Source: Henriciella sp045287255
Lineage (GTDB): Bacteria > Pseudomonadota > Alphaproteobacteria > Caulobacterales > Hyphomonadaceae
DNA: 64,000 bases
Reading direction: 5' to 3'
Assembly (NCBI RefSeq): GCF_045287255.1
Contig: NZ_CP137142.1
Location: 186,001-250,000, forward strand
This document shows, piece by piece, positions 8,842 to 18,074 of this stretch; the stretch's first letter is position 1; the number at the start of each line of letters is the position of its first letter. Both the position numbers and the translations under genes were made by a program. The notes under the pieces are model-generated. The model did no database searches. It was not told the DNA's origin and saw only the letters and a list, made by a program, of their open reading frames with translations.

Positions 8842-9523
8842 GGTGCTGTCAGTTCAATGCGAACCAGTCTTCAGCATCCAATTTCGTGTCTGTGACTTAG
8901 GCCGTGAGAAGCCCACGCCATTCCAGCAGGGTAGCGTGTCGGAGATCTTTGAATCTGGTTTTGCGTTCGATGTTTCTCTGATGATTGAAGTGGTTGTGGA
9001 CAGACGAATGAACCGAGACGAATATCTGTAAACTTCGCATCTGCCTAAAACGTAGCATCGCCCTTTCTCGCCTTCGAAACGGAAGGTGAGAATTCTCAAT
9101 CGGTTGTTTGTCCAGCTCGCGGTTTCCTGGCGATTCTCATTTCCAATGACCTTCATGGCGGTTCGATATGAAGCGAGACGGTCGGTTACCACCACTTCGG
9201 GATTGCCATAGACCTCATCAAGATGCCGCTTCCATTGGAGACTTTGTCGCAGCGATTTAGATCGCTTCTTGCGGAGCTCTGATGCGAACATCGGCCCAAA
9301 TCTGTTCCACCAATGACGCATGCTTTCATGGCAGACATCGATCCCCGGATCATGGAGCAGATCTTCGACGTTCCTCAATGAAAGCGGAAGCCGAACGTAC
9401 ATCATCACCGCCTATCGAATGATCTCGGGGGACGTATTGAATAGTGGAACGGGTTCTTGGACATCACGCCGAAGCTAAAGTCAGGGCAGGGGGCGTCTCA
9501 ACCGGGTTTAGTCTGACAGTGCC
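8842..9523 (-). mobile_element. IS6-family element, decayed copy A
   Basis: Bounded by GGTGCTGTCAG at 8842 and its inverted counterpart CTGACAGTGCC ending at 9523, the same ends as the better copies further right. It is about 130 bp shorter than those because of an internal deletion. The flanking 8-mers do not match, so no target duplication is visible. Confidence 0.75.
8854..9408 (-). pseudogene. IS6-family transposase relic
   Basis: The N-terminal part matches the other copies (VRLPLSLRNVEDLL, CHESMRHWWNRFGP). At KRHLDEV the frame jumps straight to YGNPEVVVTDRLASY, so the first catalytic Asp is kept but the segment between the first two catalytic Asp positions is deleted. After NNRLRILTFRFEGEKG the C-terminus is read in the wrong frame. 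Deletion plus frameshift make it non-functional. It is the most diverged IS6 copy in the window and so probably the oldest. Confidence 0.85.
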
Positions 9524-9583
9524 CGTACGTCTTGAGGCGCCCTAGATAAAATACTGGAGCCGCGACCATGCTTGGCAGGATAT

Positions 9584-10630
9584 TTAGTCTTTCTCAGATA
9601 GCCGCTTCACAGCACCCAAAGCATAAATCATTGAGCGCGCCCGCAGCATTGGATCTTCGGAGGGAGCAAACCCTTCGCTCAAAACCATAGGGTCAAAGTT
9701 CAAGCGATCGCACTGACCATCACTTTCCGGCATAGCGTTTTGTGCTGTAAAGCGTCCGGCCGTTATTGTGACGTGATCTCCGGACCATTGCTTTGAGGGA
9801 TCTAGAATCGCATCATCAGGATTGGCGAGAGTCACTATCATATCCCATGACACAGAGCCTTCATTGATATTCTTTTGCATGTTTTCCAAGAAAAAGTCGG
9901 CGTGTGTATCCACCACAATTTCCTGTTCGCCCGAGGGCTGAAACGAGAATCGCATCGCCGACTTTTTTCCTTCTGCATCGACGAGGTAGAACGTGTTCAA
10001 GCTGTTAAACGTCGTCCCTTCGTAAGGTCGCAGCGTTTTGTCCAACGCTTCGTGATAGTTTTTGTAGGCCCTAAATTCTGGGTGCTGAGCAGCAAATGCC
10101 TTTGTGGCATCTGGCCCAGCGGCTTTAGCTTGTAACAGCTCTATAAAGTCGCGGCTGGTTGCGACCGGGAAGAAATGCTCTGTATTCATGCCGATCACAT
10201 GGAGATCACCGTTAGCGGTGGTGATTTCGAGGCCCATGCCGAGTAGACCATATTGATCATCTCGGGGGTTGGCCTTGCCGCCTTTATGAGAGACCCGTGC
10301 AACAACTGTGGATGTGCCAGAAAATATGGGGCTGCTGGAGTAAGTCCTAACTCTCGGATCTACAGGCGCGAATATCCCTTCAACACAAAACCCCTTGGTG
10401 TGATTACGGCGTTTTCCTTTGGTTACCCCAAATAGCTTTTCAAAAGCGTCAAATCCCTCTTCGGCATCGAAGACTGCAGATGAGGCTAAGGTGGCATCTT
10501 TCACATCGCTGCTCACAGCAGACGGCTCGATTTCAGTTTGAGGCTCTTGATTTGAATGAGAGTCGGCTTTCGTGCACGCGCTTATGATCAATAGCGCGAA
10601 GCAGCTAACTGTAAGTGAGCTTCGCAACAT
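9584..10630 (-). CDS. Catalase-like (heme peroxidase fold) lipoprotein
   Basis: 348 residues from the ATG at 10630. That start is favoured over upstream codons by an AGGAG sequence and because it places a lipoprotein signal (MLRSSLTVSCFALLIISAC) at the N-terminus. The mature protein shows the pattern of small catalase-related proteins: EKLFGV...RRNHTKGFCVEGIF with the distal-side His, then VARVSHKGGKANP, and GLLGMGLEI. It is shorter than true catalases, so peroxidase rather than catalase activity is likely, acting in the periplasm or at a membrane. It is divergent from an OhrR-like regulator with a palindrome between them, pointing to peroxide-responsive control. Confidence 0.75.
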   Translation of the reverse strand: MLRSSLTVSCFALLIISACTKADSHSNQEPQTEIEPSAVSSDVKDATLASSAVFDAEEGFDAFEKLFGVTKGKRRNHTKGFCVEGIFAPVDPRVRTYSSSPIFSGTSTVVARVSHKGGKANPRDDQYGLLGMGLEITTANGDLHVIGMNTEHFFPVATSRDFIELLQAKAAGPDATKAFAAQHPEFRAYKNYHEALDKTLRPYEGTTFNSLNTFYLVDAEGKKSAMRFSFQPSGEQEIVVDTHADFFLENMQKNINEGSVSWDMIVTLANPDDAILDPSKQWSGDHVTITAGRFTAQNAMPESDGQCDRLNFDPMVLSEGFAPSEDPMLRARSMIYALGAVKRLSEKD

Positions 10631-10655
10631 CTTGGGTCTCCTAATAAACAAACAG

Positions 10656-10681
10656 CTATAAGTTAGTGCACTAATAGTTAG
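10656..10681. promoter_or_regulatory. Palindromic operator, probably for the adjacent OhrR/MarR protein
   Basis: Perfect 12-bp palindrome TTAGTGCACTAA at 10663-10674, extended imperfectly on both sides (CTATAAG on the left, TAGTTAG on the right). It lies upstream of the catalase-like gene start (10630, leftward) and the regulator start (10759, rightward), as expected for a repressor that controls both genes. Confidence 0.65.
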
Positions 10682-10758
10682 CGCTCGAATTATTTGCAAG
10701 GAGAATTTTTGGTGCTATCAAACGTCAGGCTCAAACCCAGGCTAGGAAGGCATCAGCT

Positions 10759-11223
10759 TTGTCAGACGCAAACTCAATCAAAGCCCCGGTCGTAACGCTG
10801 GACAACCAACTCTGTTTTGCGCTTTATGCGGCTTCAAATACCGTTGGGCATCACTATCAAACCCTGTTGAAGTCATATGGTTTGACTTACTCCCAGTATC
10901 TGGTGCTGATGGCGCTGGCGGAAGAGGATGGGATCTCAATCTCAGCGCTCGCGAAACGACTGGAACTCTCCAAGGCAACGATGACACCATTGCTGCGACG
11001 GCTGGAGGAAAGGGGGGTGCTATTGCGTCAAGTTCGAAAGGGGAATGAACGTCAAAAGTTGATATCGCTGACCAATGCCGGACGGCAGCTCTGGGAAAAA
11101 AGCCGTGATGTTTCAGCTGAGGTCTTCACCCTAACTAAGCTGAGCAAAGTGGAAGCGAATGAAGTCATCAGAATCTGCAAGAAAATCGTGCATACACAAG
11201 GAACAGTTTCTGCAAGCGGCTAA
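10759..11223 (+). CDS. OhrR-like MarR-family organic-peroxide sensor
   Basis: 154 residues. The segment LDNQLCFALYAAS carries a Cys at residue 19, matching the peroxidatic Cys of OhrR proteins, followed by YGLTYSQYLVLMAL. The winged helix (SISALAKRLELSKATMTPLLRRLEERGVLLR) and NERQKLISLT wing are complete. The start is TTG, supported by AGGAAGG at 10744-10750. OhrR proteins normally repress ohr, a thiol peroxidase. Here no ohr gene is seen and the divergent catalase-like lipoprotein is the obvious target. Confidence 0.82.
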   Translation: MSDANSIKAPVVTLDNQLCFALYAASNTVGHHYQTLLKSYGLTYSQYLVLMALAEEDGISISALAKRLELSKATMTPLLRRLEERGVLLRQVRKGNERQKLISLTNAGRQLWEKSRDVSAEVFTLTKLSKVEANEVIRICKKIVHTQGTVSASG

Positions 11224-11342
11224 GTGTTTCTGAGACCATTTCTGTGGGACAATTCGGTACCGACCCGCGTTGAGAAATGAACCTTGCCGCAGCAGGTGAT
11301 GTAAGCATGATCAACGCACCGCGCGCTCGGGTGCTAAGCTGT

Positions 11343-11747
11343 TCAATCCCTTCGCGGTTTCAGTAATATCAGCCCACCTAAGCCTCCGAACGTTCCGATC
11401 ACATGGTTCATCTCAGCTGTAACTGACGGTGCATGATACCCCCAGATAGGCCAGGCAACCCACCATCCCGCATAATAGAAAACGGCCATAAACGTCACAA
11501 TGGCCCAAGATTCTAATCGAATGCTTTTAGCCTTGATCGCAACCCACATCAGCAGGAGGTTCACGGCAAATGCAAGCATTGCCCCCCGAAAGGCGTGATA
11601 GTTCGAATGCGTTGGACCATCAGGCAGGTTCACCGCACCAAACTCTGGCATCCATGTGAAAGCTAAGGTGTACCAGACACTTACAAAACCACCCAAAAGC
11701 CCCAGAGCGATCATAATACGCCCGATGATTATTTTCAGATTTCTCAT
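11343..11747 (-). CDS. Small integral membrane protein, function unknown
   Basis: 134 residues from the ATG at 11747, with AGGAA upstream on the minus strand. Four hydrophobic helices are visible: MIALGLLGGFVSVWYTLAF, AFRGAMLAFAVNLLLMWVA, WAIVTFMAVFYYAGWWVAW and VIGTFGGLGGLILL. A short polar loop (PEFGAVNLPDGPTHSNYHAF) lies between the first two. No family was recognised with confidence. Its neighbours are the OhrR gene, converging, and a decayed region upstream, and they give no clue to function. Confidence 0.6.
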   Translation of the reverse strand: MRNLKIIIGRIMIALGLLGGFVSVWYTLAFTWMPEFGAVNLPDGPTHSNYHAFRGAMLAFAVNLLLMWVAIKAKSIRLESWAIVTFMAVFYYAGWWVAWPIWGYHAPSVTAEMNHVIGTFGGLGGLILLKPRRD

Positions 11748-11762
11748 ATTGATTCCTGTCAC

Positions 11763-12164
11763 AACCCTACCGCGGCTGTCTTCTTTTGGTGTGGGTTCGA
11801 TACCGTTACTGAAAGTTGAAGCTCACTTTGTTTGAAATTGGTTGGGGCATTCTCTTCAGTCCATTTCTGATAATTAAGGACAGATACACTTAACTCTGAT
11901 CGCATATAGCCTCGACTTTTGACCCGCTCCGGTTCCATTTGCCTCTCAATTGGAGGTCACTCGCACCGTCAAACACGTTTGCTCACTACAGTAAGTCGCA
12001 TAAGGCCACCACCTTATCGCCAGCACTATCGAGATCAAGTCGCGCAGCCAAGGCGAACTTCCTGCTTTCAAAGACGCACATTATGGCCAAGAAGTCTACC
12101 TAATTGTCCGCCCGAGCGAAACAAATACGTTCCGAAGCCCCCATAACTACTTATCCCGTGGTTT
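11763..12164. other. Intergenic stretch without a recognisable gene
   Basis: About 400 bp between the small membrane protein and the SDR relic. All frames are short and none shows family motifs. It is likely decayed DNA continuous with the SDR relic on its right. Confidence 0.5.
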
Positions 12165-12461
12165 AATTGGGCGCATTGACGCTCTGCGGTCAGAGGTGTC
12201 GACGGTTGACAATATTCGAGTGACAAACATCCTTCCAGGATCTGTCGCCACCGATGCATCGCGCAATGCTATGACCTCAGATGGGTCACGCGTGGGAAAT
12301 CTGACGCAAACACTGAAGGTGGCAGTGATCCAAGAAAATGTGCACACGCTATCGTGGCGGCTGTTGAGGATGACTTGCCGGAGCTGATCTTCGCAGAAGG
12401 TTTTGAAATGGAGATTGCGCAAATGGGCACACAAATCTCGGAAAACGGGTTACCGGAGTGA
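12165..12461 (+). pseudogene. C-terminal relic of a short-chain dehydrogenase (SDR)
   Basis: One frame reads GRIDALRSEVSTVDNIRVTNILPGSVATDASRNAM. This is the classical SDR pattern after the catalytic helix (V-x-V-T-N-I-x-P-G-x-V-x-T). Near 12335 the reading shifts frame and continues with KCAHAIVAAVEDDLPELIFAEG to a TGA at 12459-12461. The NAD-binding half and the Y-x3-K motif are missing. It is therefore a truncated, frameshifted gene remnant just upstream of the ring-cleavage operon. Confidence 0.65.
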
Positions 12462-12554
12462 TCAAGGTTTGCGCTTTGATGACCCTCATTTTCTGAACTT
12501 GACGGCAAACTTGCAGAAAGTTAATAGACTATAAGTCCAAAAGGTGGGGTGATC

Positions 12555-13487
12555 ATGGTGCCGGTGATTAAGATTCTTGATATTGCTCATGTTCGGTTCT
12601 CCGCGCCTAATTTAGTTAGGATGCAGGAATTCCTGACGGATTTTGGCTTTCGCTGCGACGCGGTTCAAGAGCGCCTGTACGCGACCGGCAGCGATGGTCG
12701 GCCTTTCTTGCATGTGACTGAGAAGGGTGAGCCAGGATTTCGGGCGCTTGGTTTGAGGGCGGCTTCGATTGAGGACCTTGAAAAACTGGCTGTATATGAT
12801 GGCGCTAAAGTTGAGTTGTCTGATGAGCCCGGCGGCGGGTCTATTGTTCGTCTCACCGATCCGGATGGCTTTTTGGTAGAAGTGATGGCAGGCCAACAAA
12901 ATGGTAAAAGAACTGACGAACCGGTTGGTACGCAAAGAAACGATGCGCTGAACAAACCGCGCCTCGGCGCAACGGTCCGGCTTGAGCAAGGGCCGTCACG
13001 TATCCAACGCATCGGACACTGTGTGCTAAACGTGTCTGACTTCCGGCGCTCTGAAAAATGGTACAAGGACCGGTTTGGGTTTTTAACATCCGATGAAATC
13101 GAGGCGGCTCCGGGAACGTCTATCGGGGCCTTTCTGAGGTGTGATCGTGGTAGCACACCATCCGACCATCACACCTTATTCCTAGCTCAGACGCCGCAGC
13201 CGGTGGGCTTTATGCATGCTGCTTTTGAGGTCTCAGACTTCGATGATCTGATGCTCGGACACACACATCTGCGATCCAAAGGCCGAGATCAGGCCTGGGG
13301 TATTGGTCGACATATTATGGGCAGTCAGATTTTTGATTACTGGCGTGATCCGTGGGGGCATGAGTTGGAGCACTGGACCGACGGTGATCTGCTCACTGCA
13401 GATGAGCCGCCCAACAAAATGTCGTTTGAGAGTTTGATTGCGGTTCAATGGGGGCAACCTTTCCCCATGAAGCAGGGCTCGAATTGA
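12555..13487 (+). CDS. Type I extradiol ring-cleavage dioxygenase (VOC fold)
   Basis: 310 residues with two VOC modules. The likely Fe(II) ligands are all in the second: His155 (GHCVLNVSDF), His221 (FMHAAFEV) and Glu272 (HELEHWTDGD), the 2-His-1-carboxylate triad of BphC/catechol 2,3-dioxygenase-type enzymes. It would open a catechol-type ring next to the diol in the cytoplasm. ATG 12555 was chosen over GTG 12549 because AAGGTG at 12541 is then well spaced. The first gene of a rightward operon with an FAH hydrolase and a flavin hydroxylase, it has a close paralogue at 20702-21721. Confidence 0.85.
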   Translation: MVPVIKILDIAHVRFSAPNLVRMQEFLTDFGFRCDAVQERLYATGSDGRPFLHVTEKGEPGFRALGLRAASIEDLEKLAVYDGAKVELSDEPGGGSIVRLTDPDGFLVEVMAGQQNGKRTDEPVGTQRNDALNKPRLGATVRLEQGPSRIQRIGHCVLNVSDFRRSEKWYKDRFGFLTSDEIEAAPGTSIGAFLRCDRGSTPSDHHTLFLAQTPQPVGFMHAAFEVSDFDDLMLGHTHLRSKGRDQAWGIGRHIMGSQIFDYWRDPWGHELEHWTDGDLLTADEPPNKMSFESLIAVQWGQPFPMKQGSN

Positions 13488-13546
13488 AACAACACAGCAG
13501 CGGTCGGTGAGCAACACGGATCGGGCCTAATGCCGGAGGTAGTTAA

Positions 13547-14395
13547 ATGAAACTTGCAACATATTCAGTGGAGGGGATGACCACCGCGCGGGTGGGTGTC
13601 GTTCAGGAGGACGCTATTATCGATGCAGGGTTTAACGGCACTATGATTGAACTTATCGAGGATTGGGACGCACAGCGCGATCGGCTGGAACAACTCTCAG
13701 ATGGATCTAACGCTAGACCGCTTTCTTCAGTCAAGCTGCATGCTCCGATTGAGAAACCGGCAAAAACCTGGGCGATTGGGTTGAATTATGCAGACCATAT
13801 CGAAGAATCGAAAATGGAAACGCCGGATAAGCAAATCTGGTTCACCAAAGCACAAACCTCGATCAATCCTCCCTACGCATCCATCCTGATCGCCAAAGGG
13901 GGAGCATTTGTCGATTATGAAGCCGAGCTCGTTGCCATCATTGGCAAGCGCGGTAAGCACATCCCAGCTAGTGAAGCCGCCAGTTACGTTTTTGGCTACT
14001 GTGTCGGAAATGATGTGACCGAGCGCATGTGGCAGCATTCCGGCCCGCAATGGTCGCTGGGCAAGAGCTTTGATACCCATGCGCCGATTGGCCCTTGGAT
14101 CACGACGCGAGACGAGATTCCAGACCCGCATGCGTTGGACTTAACCTGCACCGTCAATGGCGAATTGCGGCAATCCTCAAATACGAAACACCTCGTCTTC
14201 GATATCTGGCAGCAAATTGAACACCTGTCTGGCGCGCTGACACTTGAGCCGGGCGATGTGATCTTCACAGGTACACCGGGCGGTGTCGGAGCGGCGATGG
14301 ACCCTCGCCAATTTCTGAAGGAGGGCGACGTGGTGCGCTGCGATGTCGAGAAGCTTGGATACATTGAAGGATCTATGGTTCTGGAGGGGCAGTAA
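13547..14395 (+). CDS. Fumarylacetoacetate-hydrolase-family protein
   Basis: 282 residues. The C-terminal FAH fold is evident: WAIGLNYADH, the metal-site DYEAELVAIIG, GNDVTERMWQ and the GDVIFTGTPGGVG motif. The family hydrolyses C-C bonds or decarboxylates and hydrates ring-cleavage products. Next to an extradiol dioxygenase, the natural role is processing the meta-cleavage product. GGAGG is well placed upstream. The stop codon overlaps the next gene's ATG by one base (TAATG), showing translational coupling with the flavin monooxygenase. Confidence 0.85.
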   Translation: MKLATYSVEGMTTARVGVVQEDAIIDAGFNGTMIELIEDWDAQRDRLEQLSDGSNARPLSSVKLHAPIEKPAKTWAIGLNYADHIEESKMETPDKQIWFTKAQTSINPPYASILIAKGGAFVDYEAELVAIIGKRGKHIPASEAASYVFGYCVGNDVTERMWQHSGPQWSLGKSFDTHAPIGPWITTRDEIPDPHALDLTCTVNGELRQSSNTKHLVFDIWQQIEHLSGALTLEPGDVIFTGTPGGVGAAMDPRQFLKEGDVVRCDVEKLGYIEGSMVLEGQ

Positions 14396-15870
14396 TGGCA
14401 GGTTTTGATTGTGATATTCTGGTGGTTGGCGGTGGTCCGACGGGGATTAGCCTAGCCTTGATCGCCGCTCAAAGCGGTGCACGCGTTCTGATCTGCGAAA
14501 AAGAAGCAGACATATACCCTCTACCTCGTGCAGCCCATGTCGACCATGAAGTGATGCGGGTGTTTCAGTCATTTGGCGCTGCGGAGGCCATTGCTGCCAC
14601 AAGTCGTACAACGTCCAGCTATGATTTCATAACCGCGGATGGCCGGTCGCTTATGAAGTTCGATAATATCGACCAGATCGCTGGCGGCGGCTGGCCCGCT
14701 TCGAACATGATACACCAGCCATCGCTGGAACAATGCCTTCGAGATCGGCTCAGCGCCCACGATGGTACGGAGCTGCGTACACTCTGGTCCTTCACATCCT
14801 ATGCTGAGATCGACGGCGGCGTAGAAGCGGTTTTCGAGACGCCTGAAGGGCTTCGAACGGTTAAAGCCCGATATCTGGTCGGGGCTGACGGCACGCGTAG
14901 CCCGGTTCGGGCAGCCGCGCAGATACAGCTTGATGATCTGGACTTTGATGAGCCCTGGCTCGTTGTCGACGTCATCGTTCATGATTTTGACCGGCTGCCA
15001 AAGGCCAATCTGCAGAGCTGCGACCCGGAGCGTCCAACAACATGTGTGCTGATGGGGGAAGGGCGTCATCGTTGGGAGTTCATGATACGACCGGATGAAA
15101 CACCTGAACAGGTTCTTGAGGACTCGTTTGTTGAGGACTTGCTGAAACCCTGGGATGTCGAAGGCGCTGTTTCGATTGAAAGAAAAGCGGTCTACCGATT
15201 CAATGCGCGCGTCGCAAAGAGTTGGCGAAAAGGCCGGGTCTTGCTGGCCGGCGACGCAGCGCATCAGACGCCTCCCTTTGCCGGTCAGGGCCTGTGCGCT
15301 GGTGTTCGAGACGCAGCGAATCTTGGCTGGAAGCTCGGAATGCTGGCACGCGGGCAATGTTCTGAGGCAATCCTCGACACATATCAATCCGAGCGGGAGC
15401 CGCATGCCCGCGCGACGATTGAACTAGCGATGATGATGGGGCGGACGGTTTGCATTTTGGATCCGGAAGCTGCAGCGCTCCGGGATGAACAAATGCTTGC
15501 CGCACCTTCAAATGTCTCGGGTCAGGACATGCAGTTTCCGGAGATCGCTTCCGGCTTGATTCTCGCTGGAAGTCCGGCGGCCGGGAGTTACTTCCGTCAG
15601 CCAGTGAGGGGCAATCTGAGACTGGATGATCAGTCTAGCCAGCGCTCGCTCCCGCTTCTGATTTCGCGTGAACCGCTTTCTCCCGACGATCTCGTGGAGA
15701 GTATCTCACTCTTATCTCCAGGCATTGAGTCGTTCGCCGCCGAGATTCGCGCCTGGCTCGATGAGGCGGACGCAGATGCCGTTCTCCTGCGACCGGATAA
15801 ATATGTGTTTGGAACCGGTTCACCTGACGACCTGGTTCAGGCCTGGCATGACTGTATTCGCCAGGTTTAG
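14395..15870 (+). CDS. FAD-dependent aromatic hydroxylase (MhpA/PheA class)
   Basis: 491 residues. Rossmann motif GGGPTG lies near residue 12, the middle GADGTRSPVR motif near 165, and the ribityl-binding GDAAHQTPPFAGQGLCAGVRDAANLGWKL near 285. These define class A flavin monooxygenases that hydroxylate phenolic rings with NAD(P)H and O2. The C-terminus (thioredoxin-like half) is shorter than in phenol hydroxylase and close to 3-(3-hydroxyphenyl)propionate hydroxylase in size. It would make the diol that the upstream dioxygenase cleaves. The actual phenol cannot be inferred. Confidence 0.85.
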   Translation: MAGFDCDILVVGGGPTGISLALIAAQSGARVLICEKEADIYPLPRAAHVDHEVMRVFQSFGAAEAIAATSRTTSSYDFITADGRSLMKFDNIDQIAGGGWPASNMIHQPSLEQCLRDRLSAHDGTELRTLWSFTSYAEIDGGVEAVFETPEGLRTVKARYLVGADGTRSPVRAAAQIQLDDLDFDEPWLVVDVIVHDFDRLPKANLQSCDPERPTTCVLMGEGRHRWEFMIRPDETPEQVLEDSFVEDLLKPWDVEGAVSIERKAVYRFNARVAKSWRKGRVLLAGDAAHQTPPFAGQGLCAGVRDAANLGWKLGMLARGQCSEAILDTYQSEREPHARATIELAMMMGRTVCILDPEAAALRDEQMLAAPSNVSGQDMQFPEIASGLILAGSPAAGSYFRQPVRGNLRLDDQSSQRSLPLLISREPLSPDDLVESISLLSPGIESFAAEIRAWLDEADADAVLLRPDKYVFGTGSPDDLVQAWHDCIRQV

Positions 15871-15971
15871 AGGGTTTGGCCGAGATCTTGACTGGCAACT
15901 CCGCCAAGCGCTGCCTTTATGAAGGGAATCAGATGACTTCAGAATCAACAACTTGACGTACAGTGTCGCAG

Positions 15972-16160
15972 ATGGGTTCAGGCCTGGCACTTGCTGGCTG
16001 TTTGGGCGAAGGCTTGTGATCGAAGCAACAAAACGCGCAATCTCCGAACATTATTTTCATCATGGCCGATGACCTGGGTTACGCGGATGTATCTTGTTAT
16101 GGTCGGCGGGAATACCAAGCTCCCGCGATAGACGAGCTAGCGCGCACAGAGGTGAGATAG
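15972..16160 (+). pseudogene. Sulfatase N-terminal relic
   Basis: ATG at 15972 opens a lipoprotein-like signal (MGSGLALAGCLGEGL) cut by TGA at 16017-16019. The same frame continues with SPNIIFIMADDLGYADVSCYG and REYQAPAIDELA, the start of a type I arylsulfatase with its two metal-binding Asp residues. TAG at 16158 ends it, before the C-x-P-S-R active-site motif. The rest of the gene is missing, so this is a remnant of a deleted sulfatase. The remaining intergenic bases up to 16232 show nothing else. Confidence 0.75.
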
Positions 16161-16232
16161 CTTCAAGATTATTCCGGCGATCTATTGGCGGATCATTTTG
16201 GCGTCGAGCCGCATTAGCCGCCAATCACGTCA

Positions 16233-16922
16233 TCAACCTTGGTGTTTGACCTCTATGGAGGCGGGCCGGACTATGCGTTCAGACGCCTCAGAGGCGATCA
16301 ACTCTGCTTCTAATGGTGGCAACCCAAAAGCACGTAACGTCAGCGTTACGATTCGTTGAGCATTCCCTGGAGCCAAGGTGGGCTCATCGTCTAGCAATAT
16401 CCGGCCGACGAGAGCTTGTCCTGCTCCGACAATATAGCTGAGTCCAACCTCTAAGCTGAACAGTGCCAGTCTTCCTTGTTTCAGTCCCTCCTCAACATCG
16501 GCCAGAGTGTGGGCGTTTGTTTTCGAACCGATCAAAATATCGTCGATTGTCAAGCGCGCGACCATTCTGCTTTGTGACGGGTTGCGAAGCGCTTGTGCTG
16601 CATAGACACACAGACCATTTGCCACCCTACGCGCCGGATCCAGCTCGCCATTATTAAATTCCTCGACAAGTGCGTCGAGTTCTGCACGAGCAATACGCAA
16701 AATCTCCTGATTAAGCTCGTTCTTGTCCGAAAAGTGATTGTAGAAAGACTGCTTGGCTATGTTGGACGCGCGAATGATCTCGTCGATACTGACGCCATCT
16801 GGGTGGCACTCGCCGAAAAGACTCTGCCCGGCCTTAATGATGGCAGCCCTGGTGCGGCGTCGGCGGGGGTCGCCTTGATTATTTACGCCCAGAGTGGCTG
16901 CTGATTTTGATGTTTCACTCAT
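16233..16922 (-). CDS. TetR-family transcription regulator
   Basis: 229 residues. The N-terminal HTH at about residues 20-68 (RRRRTRAAIIKAGQSLFGE, GVSIDEIIRASNIAKQSFYNHFSDKNEL) is complete, and the C-terminal ligand domain is unrelated to sequences I recognise. It lies on the same strand as and downstream of the GST genes, 270 bp beyond the last one. That 270-bp gap has no ORF and probably holds this gene's promoter. It could regulate either ring-cleavage module. Confidence 0.85.
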   Translation of the reverse strand: MSETSKSAATLGVNNQGDPRRRRTRAAIIKAGQSLFGECHPDGVSIDEIIRASNIAKQSFYNHFSDKNELNQEILRIARAELDALVEEFNNGELDPARRVANGLCVYAAQALRNPSQSRMVARLTIDDILIGSKTNAHTLADVEEGLKQGRLALFSLEVGLSYIVGAGQALVGRILLDDEPTLAPGNAQRIVTLTLRAFGLPPLEAELIASEASERIVRPASIEVKHQG

Positions 16923-17192
16923 CCGGGTTCCTTAGTGCAGCCGGATTCTACGTCGTGCAAAACTCACGGTCAATCATCACGAAACGGTCTATGGCTCAGA
17001 AATACTGCACCAGGTTCAATTCAGTGTTATGTGAATGTCGAAGCGGTACGCTCGGCCAGTGATATCGCAAACTGGTCGCTTCTACTTTCCAAACCAGCTT
17101 GGGCTGAGTGTGAGAATGTGAGTAAGAAGAATAGCTTACAGGCAATTTTAGAGGCGTATGATGGGCTTGGAGCAATACGAGCTGCAAGACGC

Positions 17193-18074
17193 TCAAGTGA
17201 AAGTTGATGTGCGCTGCCTGACTTGTTCTAAAGTTGTGCCGCGGACTCTCTGGGTCAGATGAAGCAGCGATGTGATCGCGCCCGCGAGCCCGCCTTCGGG
17301 AACTTCCTGTCGAAAATCGGGCTTCGCATGGAGTCGGTCGAACCAGGCGCCAACTGCAGGGTGCTTTGAGTGCAGGGGGTATCCCGCTGCAATCAACCGC
17401 CGAGCATAAATATACCAGGCGATGTCGACCAGACTGATCTCTGCGCCCAGCAGATAATCATGCCGTGAGAGCTGTGGTTCGAAATCATCAAGCGCCTCAG
17501 AGAAGCGATCATAAGCGCGTTTGGCTTGCTGGTCCATGATCTTGCCGTGCCGGTTCATCTCCCGCCAGAATTCGGCTTCGATATCGCGATGCGGGTCCAC
17601 TTCGCCGCCGAGCGTGCCGCTGCCTGAGGACTCGTAAGCGGTGATGTCCTTCTCGGGGCGCTTGGTCAGGAAAGACGGAAAGACGAACCGCATGGTCAGC
17701 GCTCGAATGTCGAGATGCAGATTATCCTCGCGCTTCAACATCGCTTGCAGGTCGTCCGATTTGCTCGCAGGGATGAGCGCCGGTTCAGGGAACGCTTCTT
17801 CGAGATAGGTTAGGATGTCATTGCTCTCGATGATGACTTTGCCGTCATGGATGAGTGCGGGGACAAGCCCTCTCGGATTGATGCCCATATAATAGGGTTT
17901 CAGGTGCTCCTTCGCGGCGAGGTTCAAATGGTGTGACGTCCACTCAATTCCCTTCAGGCGAAGAAAGATCCGGGTCTTTTGAGAACAGGTCGATCCTGAG
18001 AAGTGGAAAAGGTGCAGCCCCGTCCAGCTCAATACCTCTTTGGTTTGAATGTCGCATTCCTTCAGCATCACCAT
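17193..18074 (-). CDS. Glutathione S-transferase-family protein
   Basis: 293 residues. The thioredoxin-like N-domain has the active-site segment HFSGSTCSQKTRIFLRLKG, then NPRGLVPALIHDGKVIIESNDILTYLEEAFP with the cis-Pro and the Glu-Ser pair that hold glutathione. The helical C-domain includes HDYLLGAEISLVDIAWYIYARRL. In aromatic operons such enzymes act as isomerases of ring-cleavage products or as dehalogenases and ether cleavers. It overlaps the upstream GST gene by 7 bp and is the last structural gene of the leftward operon. Confidence 0.85.
   Translation of the reverse strand: MVMLKECDIQTKEVLSWTGLHLFHFSGSTCSQKTRIFLRLKGIEWTSHHLNLAAKEHLKPYYMGINPRGLVPALIHDGKVIIESNDILTYLEEAFPEPALIPASKSDDLQAMLKREDNLHLDIRALTMRFVFPSFLTKRPEKDITAYESSGSGTLGGEVDPHRDIEAEFWREMNRHGKIMDQQAKRAYDRFSEALDDFEPQLSRHDYLLGAEISLVDIAWYIYARRLIAAGYPLHSKHPAVGAWFDRLHAKPDFRQEVPEGGLAGAITSLLHLTQRVRGTTLEQVRQRTSTFT

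Noticed and set aside
8834..9531. Target-site duplications around IS6 copies
   Set aside because: The 8-mers next to copies A, B, C and D were compared by eye and do not match, consistent with cointegrate or recombination products.
14569..15405. 278-residue minus-strand frame inside the flavin hydroxylase gene
   Set aside because: Shadow of a gene with complete FAD motifs; no start signal.
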